From the NCBI GenBank assembly GCA_963729165.1, contig CAVSMM010000005.1:62001-126000 (forward strand): a DNA stretch of 64,000 bases, written 5' to 3'. Every line of letters begins with the position of its first letter. Within the stretch, counting starts at the first letter, position 1. Below are positions 1-9,745 of this stretch, piece after piece. The translations under genes were made by a program, and so were the position numbers. Source of the DNA: JACCZX01 sp963729165. Its GTDB lineage: Bacteria; Pseudomonadota; Gammaproteobacteria; Burkholderiales; Burkholderiaceae_F. The notes under the pieces were generated by a model. The model had not been told where the DNA came from. It searched no databases and saw only the letters and a program-made list of their open reading frames with translations.

Positions 1-505
1 GGCACCTGTGCACTGCTGCAGCGCCTGCGCCTCGCGCAAGACTGCGTAGCGCGCTGGCGACGGCCGCTGCGGTGATGTGAATGCGCTGCGTGGCTCCACT
101 AAACGTTGGCAAGGCGCGATGCACCTGTTCGAGACTCTCGGTACCGCACAGGCCGCAGCCGGTGCGGCCCGTCAGATTGCGCCGCCGTTCCTTGAGCCTG
201 AATTCGCACGCGCCGGCAACTTCCATACGAACTTCGATACCCAGCGGCGTCTGCTGAATCTCAACGTCGTGCAGCTCGGATGCTTCGGCCAGCAATCCCT
301 CAGTCAGACCGAATCCGAGCGCGAAATCATCGAGGTCGGCCGGTGTGGCCAGCATGACCGCATGCGAGATACCGTTGAAGACGAGCGCTACCGGCACCTC
401 ATCGGCAAGCCAGTCGTTCGCGCGCTCGGTCCGACCGCCACGATGCGCCGTAACCGTCGCTTCGCTGGCTCCGGCTGGACGCAACTCGGCATCGTCGGGT
501 TTCAA
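1..505 (-). CDS. fdhD: Formate dehydrogenase accessory sulfurtransferase FdhD, C-terminus outside window
   Basis: FdhD passes sulfur from a cysteine desulfurase to the molybdenum cofactor of formate dehydrogenase, which is needed for activity. Read on the minus strand from 505, the frame stays open to the window edge (about 168 residues). It contains EVPVALVFNGISHAVMLAT, then FALGFGLTEGL, then TGCGLCGT, whose CxxC pair is the family's sulfur-carrying motif. About 100 C-terminal residues are missing off the window. The start is unresolved: no ATG precedes the conserved part, only TTG codons (505 or 526), and the reading frame overlaps the tail of fdsA. An extra base near 510-560 probably hides the true fdsA stop and fdhD start. 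The family call is firm, the start is not. Confidence 0.85.
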   Translation of the reverse strand, partial: MKPDDAELRPAGASEATVTAHRGGRTERANDWLADEVPVALVFNGISHAVMLATPADLDDFALGFGLTEGLLAEASELHDVEIQQTPLGIEVRMEVAGACEFRLKERRRNLTGRTGCGLCGTESLEQVHRALPTFSGATQRIHITAAAVASALRSLARGAGAAAVHRC

Positions 506-3433
506 TTGCGCACCTAGTTCCCACAACCTCGGCCGGTTTCTTCCTGGCCTGTGCCAGCAGGTTCAACTGCGTCGTATTGAACTCCGAGTACTCGCGCTGC
601 CAGCTCGACGGTTGCGCCACCGGCATCACCTGCACCGCAGTGACTTTGTATTCAGGACAGTTGGTGGCCCAGTCGGAGCTGTCGGTGGTGATGACGTTGG
701 CGCCCGACTCCGGAAAGTGGAACGTCGTGTAGATCACGCCCGGCTGCATGTTTTCGCTCAGCACCGCGCGCAGCACCGTCTGACCGGCGCGGCTTTCGAC
801 GCCGACCCAGTCACCGTTCTTGATGCCGCGATCCTGCGCATCGTGCGGGTGAATCTCCAGCCTATCCTCATCGTGCCAACGGTTGTTTTCGGTACGACGC
901 GTTTGCGCGCCGACGTTGTACTGAGACAGGATCCGGCCGGTGGTCAGCAACAGCGGGTACTTGCGCGTCACTCTTCTCTTCGCTCGGCACGTACTGCGTA
1001 ATGATGAACTTGCCTTTGCCGCGCACGAACTTGTCGACGTGCATGATCGACGTGCCGGCCTCTTCGGTGTTTTCGTTGCACGGCCACTGCACGCTGCCCA
1101 GGCGATCGATCTTCTCGAAACTGACGCCACGAAACGTCGGTGTCAGCTCGGCGATCTCTTGCATGATCTGCTCGGGATGCGTGTAGTGCATCGGATAGCC
1201 GAGCGCATTCGATAACTTCACCGTCACTTCCCAGTCGGCCAGCTCGCCCAGCGGCTCCATCACCTTACGCACGCGCGAGATGCGGCGCTCGGCGTTGGTG
1301 AACGTCCCGTCCTTTTCGAGAAACGACGAGCCGGGCAAAAACACATGCGCATACTTGGCCGTCTCGTTCAGGAAGATGTCCTGCACGACGACGCATTCCA
1401 GCTCCGTCAGCGCGGATGCAACATGCTGCGTGTTCGGGTCGGACTGCACGATGTCTTCGCCCTGGCAGTACAAGCCCTTGAAGCTGCCATCGTGTGCGGC
1501 GTCGAACATGTTCGGAATGCGCAGGCCCGGCTCCGGGTTCAGCGTCACGCCCCACGCTGCATCGAACGTGCTGCGCACGGTGCTGTCGGAGATATGCCGA
1601 TACCCCGGCAGCTCGTGCGGGAACGAACCCATATCGCACGAGCCCTGCACGTTGTTCTGGCCGCGCAGCGGATTGACACCAACGCCTTCGCGGCCGACGT
1701 TGCCGGTCGCCATCGCCAGATTCGCGATGCCCATCACCATCGTCGACCCTTGCGCGTGTTCTGTGACGCCGAGGCCGTAGTAGATCGCGCTATTGGGCCG
1801 GCGCTCGCCGAGCTTGCCTTCGACGTTGCCGGTGGCAAACAGCCGCGCGGCGCCACGAATCAGATCCGCTCGCACGCCGGTGACCGCCTCGAATGCCTCG
1901 GGTGAGTTCTCGGGCCGCGCGACGAAGTCGCGCCATTCGCGGAAGCTCTTGTCATCGCAGCGCTCACCGATGTACTGCTCCGCGAGCAACCCCTCGTTGA
2001 CGACCACATGCGCCAGCGCTGTAATCACAGCGACATTGGTGCCGGGCTTCAGCGGCAGATGGAAATCGGACTTTACGTGCGGCGAGTCGACCAGATCGAT
2101 CTTGCGCGGATCGACGATGATCAGCTTGGCGCCCTCGCGCAGACGCCTGCGCATGCGCGAGGCGAACACCGGGTGCGCGTCGGTTGGATTGGCGCCGATG
2201 ATCATGATGACGTCGGACTGCTCGACCGACTTGAAGGTCTGCGTGCCCGCCGACGTTCCGAAAGTCTGGCCGAGGCCGTAGCCGGTCGGCGAATGGCACA
2301 CGCGCGCGCAGGTATCGACGTTGTTGTTGCCGAACGCGGCGCGCACCAACTTCTGTACCAGATAGGTTTCTTCGTTGGTGCAGCGTGACGATGTGATGCC
2401 GCCGATCGAATCCTTGCCGTAGGTCGCCTGCAGGCGCTTGAACTCACTGGCGGCGTAGTTGATCGCTTCGTCCCAGCTCACTTCCTGCCACGGATCGCTG
2501 ATCTTCTTGCGAATCATCGGCTTCGTGATGCGGTCCTTGTGCGTGGCGTAGCCCCATGCGAAGCGGCCTTTGACGCACGAGTGGCCCTCGTTGGCCTTGC
2601 CATCCTTCCACGGCACCATGTTGACGACCTGGCTGCCTTTCATCTCGGCCCTGAACCCGCAGCCGACGCCGCAATACGCGCAGGTGGTGATCACGCTTTT
2701 CTCGGGGATGCCGAGCGTGATGATTGTTTTCTCCTGCAACGATCCGGTCGGGCATGCCTGCACGCACGCGCCGCAGCTGACGCACTCGCTGTCCATGAAC
2801 GCCTGGTCCTGCCCGGCCACGATGCGCGATTCGAAGCCGCGGCCGCTGACCGTCAACGCAAACGTGCCCTGCGTTTCTTCGCACGCGCGCACGCAGCGGT
2901 AGCAGACGATGCACTTGGCGGGGTCGTAAGCGAAGTACGGATTCGATTCATCCTTGGTGTCATTCAGGTGATGCGCGCCACCGTACTGGTTACCGATGCC
3001 GTAGCGCACGTCGGACAGTCCCACAGCGACCGCCATTTCCTGCAGCTCGCAGTCGCCATTCATCCGGCTGCACGCCTGGCAGTCGGCTGGATGATCGGAC
3101 ATATAAAGCTCCATCACGCCCTGACGCAGCTGCTGCAGCCGGTCGCTTTGCGTGTGCACCTTCATGCCTGCCTCGGCCGGCGTGGTGCACGACGCGGGGT
3201 ACCCTTTGCGACCCTCGATCTCGATCAGGCATAGCCGGCACGACCCGAACGCGTTCAGACTGTCGGTCGCGCACAGTTTTGGCACGCTGATGCCGGCTTC
3301 GGCGGCGGCGCGCATCAGCGACGTGCCCTTGGGCACCGTGACGGATTCGCCGTCGATCTCCAGCGTTACGCTCTCTACTGACTTGCTGGCGAGGCGTGCC
3401 GTAGTCAATCTCTCGCCTTAGTTCCGTGTACAT
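399..3433 (-). CDS. fdsA: NAD-dependent formate dehydrogenase alpha (molybdenum) subunit, frameshifted
   Basis: Catalytic subunit of the soluble Fds complex: it oxidises formate to CO2 at a bis-MGD molybdenum centre and sends electrons through Fe-S clusters to FdsB. Order of parts: N-terminal 2Fe-2S domain (PKLCATDS, GSCRLC), a DHPADCQAC cluster, two 4Fe-4S ferredoxin motifs (CIVCYRCVRAC, CVSCGACVQAC), TCAYCGVGC, then the molybdopterin domain with a Cys-His active site (CARVCHSPTG), so it is not a selenoprotein. The ATG at 3433 has an AGGAGA site and gives the usual N-terminus ending EIDYGTP. One extra base near 3387-3394 moves the frame into VTLEIDGE, and another near 971-980 moves it into the conserved KYPLLLTTGRILS end. 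The in-frame stop at 399 lies inside fdhD and is probably not natural. Confidence 0.93.
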
Positions 3434-3446
3434 GTTGTTCTCCTGC

Positions 3447-5004
3447 TCAGGCCGCCTGCTGGGTCGGCTTGCTGATCCCGAAGTCTTCGGGATAGTGGTT
3501 CAGCGCTGACAGCACCGGCAGCGGCGTCATGCTGCCCATCGCGCACAGGCTGCCATTCACCATGGTATCGCACAGATCACGCAAAAGAATGACCTGCTGC
3601 GCCCTGTTCTGATTACTTGAAATACGGTCAATAACCTCCACGCCCCGCGTCGAGCCTATGCGGCACGGCGTGCACTTGCCGCATGACTCGATCGCGCAGA
3701 ACTCCATCGCGTAGCGCGCGAGTTCCGACATGTTCGCCGTGTCGTCGTGCGCGACGATTCCGCCATGCCCGACCACTGCGCCCGCAGCCGCGTACGCCTC
3801 GTAGTCGAGCGGAAGATCCCACTGCGATTCGGGTAAGTACGTGCCCAGCGGACCGCCCACCTGTACCGCTTTGATTGGCCGTCCCGAGCGACTCCCGCCG
3901 CCGAAGTCATAGAGCAGCTCGCGCAAAGTAATACCGAACGCTCGTTCGACCAGGCCGCCGTACTTGATGTTCCCGGCGAGCTGGAACGGCAACGTCCCCG
4001 TCGAGCGGCCCATGCCGTAGTCCCGATAAAACTGCGGCGCCGCGCGCCAGAATCAGCGGCACGCTGGCGAAAGTGATGACGTTATTGATCACGGACGGCT
4101 GCCCGAACAGGCCCGCGATTGCCGGTAACGGTGGCTTGGCGCGCACGATGCCGCGCTTCCCCTCGAGGCTTTCCAGCATCGCGGTCTCTTCGCCGCACAC
4201 GTAGGAACCGGCCGCCTTGCGTACGTGCAGGTGAAACGCGCGGCCGGGGCCAAACGCGTTGTTGCCCAGATAACCAACGGCGGTCGCGCGCGCGACGGCT
4301 TCGTTCATCACCGCTACCGCATGCGGGTACTCCGAGCGGATGTACACATAGCCTTGCGTGGCGCCCACCGCGAGGCCTGCGATCGCCATGCCCTCGATCA
4401 GCATGTAGGGATCGCCCTCCATTGTCATGCGATCGGAAAAGGTCCCCGAGTCGCCCTCGTCGGCGTTGCAAACGACGTACTTTTGCGCGGCGCTCGTGTT
4501 GAACACCGTCTGCCACTTGATGCCCGCAGGAAACGCCGCGCCTCCGCGGCCGCGCAGGCCAGAGTCCGTGACCTCTTTCACGATCACGGCTCCGTCGAGC
4601 GTCAGTGCGCGCTTCAACCCGGCCCAGCCTTCGTGTGCTTCGTAGTCGGCGAGTGACAGCGGATCGGTAATCCCCATGCGCGCAAACGTCAGGCGCTGCT
4701 GTTGCGCGAGATATGGAATCTCTTCGATCAGGCCAAGGGACGCCGGGTGCGAGTTGCCACTCGTGACGGCCTCTACCAACGCGGGCACTTCTTCTGGCGT
4801 CACGGGACCATAGCCGACGCGCCCTTGCACCGTGTCCACTTCCACCAGCGGCTCGAGCCAGAACAGGCCGCGCGAACTGTTGCGCACGAGCTCGAGCGCG
4901 AGTCCACGGCGTGCGATTTCAGCGTGCAGTGCGGCAGCGACTTCATCGGCGCCGACGGCCAGCGCAGCCGAGTCGCGCGGCACGTAAATTCTTACCGGAC
5001 TCAT
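3447..5004 (-). CDS. fdsB: NAD-dependent formate dehydrogenase beta subunit (NADH-binding, NuoF-like), frameshifted
   Basis: FdsB carries FMN, an NAD site and a 4Fe-4S cluster and reduces NAD+ with electrons from FdsA. A thioredoxin-like N-terminal part (MSPVRIYVPRDSAALAVG) is followed by the NuoF-type NAD/FMN domain (GLRGRGGAAFPAGIKW, CNADEGDSGTFSDR, GSYVCGEETAML) and the cluster motif ESCGKCTPCRIG. The ATG overlaps the inferred fdsG stop in an ATGA. One extra base near 4033-4042 breaks the gene; restoring it joins LILARGA to FYRDYGMGRSTG and gives about 518 residues, the usual length. Operon order fdsG-fdsB-fdsA-fdhD matches known fds operons. Thirteen bases separate its stop from the fdsA ATG. 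Confidence 0.93.
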
Positions 5005-5493
5005 GTCGATGCCCGTACCGACGCCACCAAGCGATCGAACTTTTCCGGTGTCACTCGCGCGTACGAGCTTTTCATCGACCATGATGGCCGGCGACAGTGC
5101 GCACAGGCCCAGGCAGTACACCGGCTCTAGCGTGACCGCCCCGTCGGCGCGCGTGTGGTGAGACGCACAGCCAAGCACTTTCTCCGCGTGCGCCATCAAA
5201 GCGTCAGCGCCGCAAGCCTTGCACGACTCGGCACGGCACACTTGGACGACGGTGCGGCCCGCAGGCTCGGTTCGGAAGTGATGGTAGTAAGTGACGACGC
5301 CGTGCACTTCGGCGCGCGACAGATTCAAGCCCTTTGCGATCGCGGGCACCGAGTCGGCCGGGATATACCCCAGCGCGTCCTGCACTTCGTGCAAGATCGG
5401 GAGCAATGCGCCCGGCTCTCCGGCGTGACGCTCCAGTACGCTACGCACAGTGCCTAGCGCATCGCGCGGAAACAGTGAAGCAACATCAGTCAT
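5001..5493 (-). CDS. fdsG: NAD-dependent formate dehydrogenase gamma subunit (NuoE-like), frameshifted
   Basis: FdsG is the 2Fe-2S thioredoxin-like subunit related to NuoE that docks on FdsB. The ATG at 5493 begins MTDVASLFPRDALG. The cluster cysteines are in VCRAESCKACG and VYCLGLCALSPA, and the helix LPILHEVQDALGYIP is typical of NuoE proteins. Read literally, the frame runs on into fdsB, giving an apparent FdsG-FdsB fusion. Around 5058-5068 the neighbouring frame encodes VTPEKFDRLVASVRAST followed by TGA, the expected FdsG tail, so one extra base explains the fusion. Repaired length is about 163 residues, normal for the family. First gene of the operon, divergent from gcdH. Confidence 0.92.
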
Positions 5494-5612
5494 AAATACC
5501 TTCCAGCACGCGGAGCCCGGCAAGGTGAGAGCAGGGCCCGCACATGCCTCGGCCAGTCTATCAACGGTGACGCGGCGTACCATTGACCATCGTCAATTTG
5601 CCTCCGACGCTG

Positions 5613-6815
5613 ATGAATGCTCCCGAGTCATCGCACAAGCTAAAAGCCTCCTTCAAATGGGACGACCCGTTCCTGTTGGAGGATCAGCTCTTGCCCGACG
5701 AACGGATGGTGCTCGATGCAGCCCGGGTTTACGCACAGTCCAAGCTGGCACCGCGCATCCTGGAAGCATTTCGGCACGAAAAGACCGATGCGTCGATATT
5801 CCGCGAAATGGGCGAGCTCGGCGTGCTGGGCGCCACGTTGCCGGCCGAATACGGCGGGCATGCGCTGAATTACGTCTGCTATGGCTTGATCGCACGCGAG
5901 ATCGAAAGAGTCGATTCCGGGTATCGCTCAATGATGAGCGTGCAGAGCTCTTTGGTCATGCTGCCGATCTACGAGTTCGGCTCCGAAGCACAGCGGCAGA
6001 AATACCTTCCGAAGCTTGCCACCGGAGAATGGATCGGTTGCTTTGGGCTCACGGAGCCCAATCACGGCTCGGACCCGGGAAGCATGGAGACGCGTGCAAG
6101 GAGTGCAGACGGCGGCTTTCGTTTGAGCGGCTCGAAAATGTGGATCAGCAATTCTCCGATCGCCGACGTGTTCGTCGTGTGGGCGAAGAACGATGCCGGC
6201 ACGATCCGCGGCTACATTCTTGAGAAAGGCATGAAGGGATTGAGTGCGCCCGCGATACACGGCAAGTTCGGACTGCGCGCTTCGATCACCGGTGAAGTCG
6301 TGATGGACGATGTGTTCGTGCCGACAGAAAATGAATTGCCGAACGTCGAAGGACTCAAAGGGCCGTTCGTGTGCCTGAACTCAGCGCGCTATGGCATCGC
6401 GTGGGGTGCACTCGGCGCTGCCGAATCATGCTGGCACACCGCGCGCCAGTACGTGCTCGACCGCAAGCAGTTCGGGCGTCCGCTTGCAGCGAATCAGCTG
6501 GTGCAAAAGAAACTGGCCGATATGCAAACAGAAATCGCACTCGGCCTGCAGGGGTGCCTGCGTCTGGGGCGGATGAAAGACGAAGGCACCGCTGCGAGCG
6601 AGATCACGTCAATCGTCAAGCGCAACTCGTGCGGCAAGGCGCTCGACATCGCCCGCGTCGCGCGCGACATGCTGGGCGGCAACGGGATCAGCGACGAGTA
6701 CGGTGTAGTGCGCCATATGGCGAACCTCGAAGTCGTCAATACCTACGAGGGCACGCACGATATTCACGCGCTGATTCTTGGACGCGCCCAGACGGGGATC
6801 CAGGCGTTTTTCTGA
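5613..6815 (+). CDS. gcdH: Glutaryl-CoA dehydrogenase
   Basis: FAD enzyme of the acyl-CoA dehydrogenase family that oxidises and decarboxylates glutaryl-CoA to crotonyl-CoA in lysine, tryptophan and some aromatic catabolism. The start of the mature fold, FKWDDPFLLEDQLL, is specific to this subfamily. RSMMSVQSSL carries the arginine that binds the substrate's free carboxylate. TYEGTHDIHALILGR carries the catalytic glutamate. Length is about 400 residues, standard. I chose the ATG at 5613; the frame is also open from a TTG at 5583, but that adds ten residues without similarity. It starts 119 bases from the divergent fdsG start, so both promoters must lie in that short gap. Confidence 0.93.
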   Translation: MNAPESSHKLKASFKWDDPFLLEDQLLPDERMVLDAARVYAQSKLAPRILEAFRHEKTDASIFREMGELGVLGATLPAEYGGHALNYVCYGLIAREIERVDSGYRSMMSVQSSLVMLPIYEFGSEAQRQKYLPKLATGEWIGCFGLTEPNHGSDPGSMETRARSADGGFRLSGSKMWISNSPIADVFVVWAKNDAGTIRGYILEKGMKGLSAPAIHGKFGLRASITGEVVMDDVFVPTENELPNVEGLKGPFVCLNSARYGIAWGALGAAESCWHTARQYVLDRKQFGRPLAANQLVQKKLADMQTEIALGLQGCLRLGRMKDEGTAASEITSIVKRNSCGKALDIARVARDMLGGNGISDEYGVVRHMANLEVVNTYEGTHDIHALILGRAQTGIQAFF

Positions 6816-6939
6816 ACTCTAGGCAGGTGCCACGCAGTTCCGCTTTCGGCCTTTGGAGCATTCGAGGTGCAATGTCTGAGAGGGCAGCAGGCATATCCTC
6901 TGCACGCAGTCGGAACCGTCAACAGCAACAGGAGGCTAT

Positions 6940-7230
6940 ATGCGGAAGTTGCCCTTAATTGGAGTCATTGCGTTGGCGGCAGGATGTGCGGTGTCTGACA
7001 CTTCACCGGAGGCGCAGTGTCGGTACTTTGTGCGGGAGGAGGGATTCCAGTGGGTTCGCGACATCAAATCTGCGCCCGCTGCCGGAGGAACCGCGGTCAC
7101 GATGGAAATGAAGGACGCCTTTGCTCGCCCGTTTAATGCAACCTGCGTTTATACGGACGGTAAGAGGCGTTGGGCAGAGCCGCTGCCGAGCAACGCCGTC
7201 CGCGATACGTTAGGCCCCAGCACACGGTAG
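6940..7230 (+). CDS. Small predicted lipoprotein, unknown function
   Basis: A 96-residue protein beginning MRKLPLIGVIALAAGCAVSD: a short basic start, a hydrophobic stretch and a lipobox (LAAGC), so it is probably lipidated at Cys16. The ATG has a good AGGAGG site seven bases upstream. The mature part has two further cysteines (QCRYF and ATCVY) that could form a disulfide, and no domain that I recognise. It stands alone, 124 bases after gcdH, with no obvious partner. That it is a real gene is supported by the ribosome binding site and the lipoprotein signal; its role is unknown. Confidence 0.7.
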   Translation: MRKLPLIGVIALAAGCAVSDTSPEAQCRYFVREEGFQWVRDIKSAPAAGGTAVTMEMKDAFARPFNATCVYTDGKRRWAEPLPSNAVRDTLGPSTR

Positions 7231-7793
7231 CGCCTGGGTTGCACCGAGCGGGGAGCGTTATCCGCTGCTCAGAAGTTGAGACAAGCGAGCGAATTGCCAC
7301 CCAAGCCATAAACGCGATGCTGCATGTCACCGCAGCAATCGTTGCGTGATAGGAAAACGTTTCGTAAAACCGCAGGAATGCTCTGTCCCGCCGGCGACGC
7401 CGCTTTGTTCCGCCGCTTGCACTCATAACACTTCGCGGTTCATTCGATGGTTGATTCCAATGAATACTTGCACTTTGCCTTGGAATGTCTACATCGTCCT
7501 CGCATTTCTTGACTGGGCAAAAGCCTGCGATGACGGCAGCGCACGACCGATGACCGCCGCAGGCGTGCTGCGATCGGGAGCGATCGCCAATGGGCGATTT
7601 CGCGCCCGTGACGGTGAAACGACACGGCTCGGTAGGCACCGATTGTGAAGATCACAGGGTTCCGAGGAGAGCAGTAGCCAGCGTGTCCCCAAACGGCCAG
7701 TAGCGGACGCTTGGCCCCTTTGTCGGCAACGCGCGACTACCAAATTCAAAGCCGGACGAGCTCGATCGGACAGTACGTCAATCAGTCGAATTG
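7231..7793. other. Intergenic stretch without a convincing gene
   Basis: About 560 bases between the small lipoprotein and the convergent M28 peptidase. Short open frames exist on both strands, but none has a ribosome binding site, signal peptide or recognisable motif. Near its right end (7692-7712) lies a short motif, AACGGCCAGTAGCGGAC plus GCTT, that recurs in altered form at 9688-9706. Confidence 0.5.
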
Positions 7794-9437
7794 TTATTTT
7801 CCGAACAGATCCCCGAAGAAGTCGCCAGGGTTCCAACGGATAGGTGTGGGGCTGTTGGCGATAGCGACGCCAAGAACATAGTTCAACTGAGCGAAGCGCT
7901 CTGCAGCAGCCCAATTGATCGGAAGCGTCATGTCGTCGCTTGGCTGATGGTAATGGTCGCGCAGGAAACTTCCGATCAATTCGCGCACATTCTCGTTCTT
8001 GTCAAACGATTCGGTCCCCGGAACCAGGTAGATGCACGGCACGCCCTGGCGTACGAAGTTGAAATGATCGGAGCGGGTAAAGATCCCCTGCTCGGGCACC
8101 GGGTCCGGAACCAACGCTAGCCCGAGTTCCGCCGCCGCCGTGGCCGTGATCTCCTTGAGGTTTGAATGCTCGGCACCGAAGGCAACCACGTTGCTGAAGT
8201 CGTAGGTCAATATCGGCATGTCAAAATTGACGCACGCTACGATCGACGACGCCGGCACGGTCGGGTTCGTCGCGAAGTAATCCGAGCCTCGCAGACCTTT
8301 TTCTTCGCCGGTCAACGCGATGAAGAGCATGGAGCGCTTTGGCTTGACCGGCATCTGCGCAATCAGGCGCGCCATCTCCATCAGGGTCGCCACGCCAGAA
8401 GCATTGTCCATCGCGCCGTTGTAGATGTTGTCGCCCGTCATTCCCGGCTTGATTCCGAGGTGGTCGAGGTGGGCGGTGAAGACGACGAACTCCCTCTTTA
8501 GAAGCGGGTCGCTGCCTTCGATCATTCCGACGACGTTGCTGCTGCTGGCCTCGGCCCGCGTGCTCTTGCCCGACACTCTTGCGGACAGATCGAGGGCCAG
8601 CCGTGGCAACGGTTGATTTGCGTCGACCGCTGCGTAGATCGCGTCGAGATTGACATCGACCTCCGAGAACAACTTAACGCCCGCCGCCATGCTCACATCC
8701 GCGAGACGCGGTGTCCCGGGAACGTCCGAGGAGGCGCGACCATCGCTGGTAACCCAATCCATCGCCAAGGCGTCGCTGAACCGGCGCGATAGGGCAAACG
8801 GAAACACACGCTCGCTGCGGGGTGTGGGTAACACGATGAAGCCAATCGCGCCGTGCTTTGCGGCAAGTTCGCCCTTGGTGCGAGGGCTCCTATAGTAAGC
8901 GCCTTCCTCGCTCGGAAAGCTGGGTGGGTTGCCGCTCAGCAGGACAGCGATCTTGCCTTTGACATCGATGCCTGCGTAGTCGTCATGCCCGAACCGCGGC
9001 GCGGTAATGCCGAAGCCAACGAACACCAGCGGTGCGGTGACATCGGTCTGGTCGGCGCTTACCGATGCCGGCGTAAAGAATTCGTCCAGGAATACCAGCG
9101 ATTCGATACCCCCCTTGCGGTGTATCTCGAACTGCGGGGAGTCCTTGACCAGGCGACTGGTCTTCAAGGGTACGGCGTGCAGGTAGCTTCCCGCGTCGCC
9201 CTTGGGCTGCACGCCGTACTGCGCGAACTGTGCCGCGACGTAGCGCGCCGCGATGTCGAAACCGCGTGTTCCGGTCTCTCGCCCCTCGAGGAGGTCATCG
9301 GCCAGGAATGCCATGTGGGCCTTGAGAATGTTTCGGTCCGCAGTACCGCCCGGGGGAGCCGCGGATGCCAGGCTGCCGACCATCGACAGCAGCAGCGTGC
9401 AACATGCAACGGTCGTGCGAGCGGTCATCACCTTCAC
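7794..9437 (-). CDS. Secreted M28-family metallopeptidase with PA domain
   Basis: Predicted exported zinc aminopeptidase. An N-terminal signal peptide ends near SLASA|APPG. A protease-associated (PA) domain occupies roughly residues 130-260, and the M28 catalytic domain follows. The two-zinc ligand motifs are all present: TAHLDHLG, MDNASGVA, GEEKGLRG, VNFDMP and a late HYHQPSD histidine. Length of 547 residues fits the PA-M28 group. The first codons read MKVMTA, so the start could be 9437 or 9428. No operon partner: the next gene is 308 bases upstream and the lipoprotein is convergent. Substrate is unknown; scavenging of extracellular peptides is the usual inference. Confidence 0.9.
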   Translation of the reverse strand: MKVMTARTTVACCTLLLSMVGSLASAAPPGGTADRNILKAHMAFLADDLLEGRETGTRGFDIAARYVAAQFAQYGVQPKGDAGSYLHAVPLKTSRLVKDSPQFEIHRKGGIESLVFLDEFFTPASVSADQTDVTAPLVFVGFGITAPRFGHDDYAGIDVKGKIAVLLSGNPPSFPSEEGAYYRSPRTKGELAAKHGAIGFIVLPTPRSERVFPFALSRRFSDALAMDWVTSDGRASSDVPGTPRLADVSMAAGVKLFSEVDVNLDAIYAAVDANQPLPRLALDLSARVSGKSTRAEASSSNVVGMIEGSDPLLKREFVVFTAHLDHLGIKPGMTGDNIYNGAMDNASGVATLMEMARLIAQMPVKPKRSMLFIALTGEEKGLRGSDYFATNPTVPASSIVACVNFDMPILTYDFSNVVAFGAEHSNLKEITATAAAELGLALVPDPVPEQGIFTRSDHFNFVRQGVPCIYLVPGTESFDKNENVRELIGSFLRDHYHQPSDDMTLPINWAAAERFAQLNYVLGVAIANSPTPIRWNPGDFFGDLFGK

Positions 9438-9745
9438 ACTTCACCTCTCTTTCGTGGATATACGCAATCGCGCGATTCAGACTCGAAGCGAGCGAGCGTC
9501 CTTGTATCACCCCTTCGGGCGTGTCCGCCATACCATGGCCGCCTCGGCTCGCGACGCAGGTCGGCAAGGGCACAGCCGTTGCAACTTGGCCGCAGCCAAG
9601 ATTTGGAACGGTTCGAGTACCGTAAATGACCGGTTCGGGTGGCGGATTCAACCCGTCGACGCAAGCAGACATTCACCAGTGTCGGCTAACGGCCATAAGC
9701 AGACTTGCGCGAGCAGCAGCTAGCTGGCTGCCGGCCGTTGATGCT
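9438..9745. other. Intergenic stretch with short repeat-like motif
   Basis: About 310 bases upstream of the M28 gene and downstream of the hydrolase, with no supported gene. It contains a perfect small hairpin, CTTGGC-CGCA-GCCAAG, near 9585-9600. A GC-rich patch around 9660-9745 holds two GCAGAC copies and AACGGCCATAAGCAGACTT, related to the motif at 7692. This could be a short dispersed element, but two copies are thin evidence. Confidence 0.4.

Noticed and set aside
77..517. Plus-strand open frame of 146 codons at the left end
   Set aside because: It is the antisense of fdhD, whose minus-strand translation has clear family motifs.
3907..5583. One 558-residue polypeptide combining FdsG and FdsB, starting near the gcdH start
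   Set aside because: The FdsG tail and stop exist one frame away and the region before 5493 is not similar to FdsG; a +1 error explains the join.
7346..7648. 100-codon plus-strand frame downstream of the small lipoprotein
   Set aside because: No ribosome site, no signal peptide and no recognisable motif; overlapping frames on the other strand are equally long.
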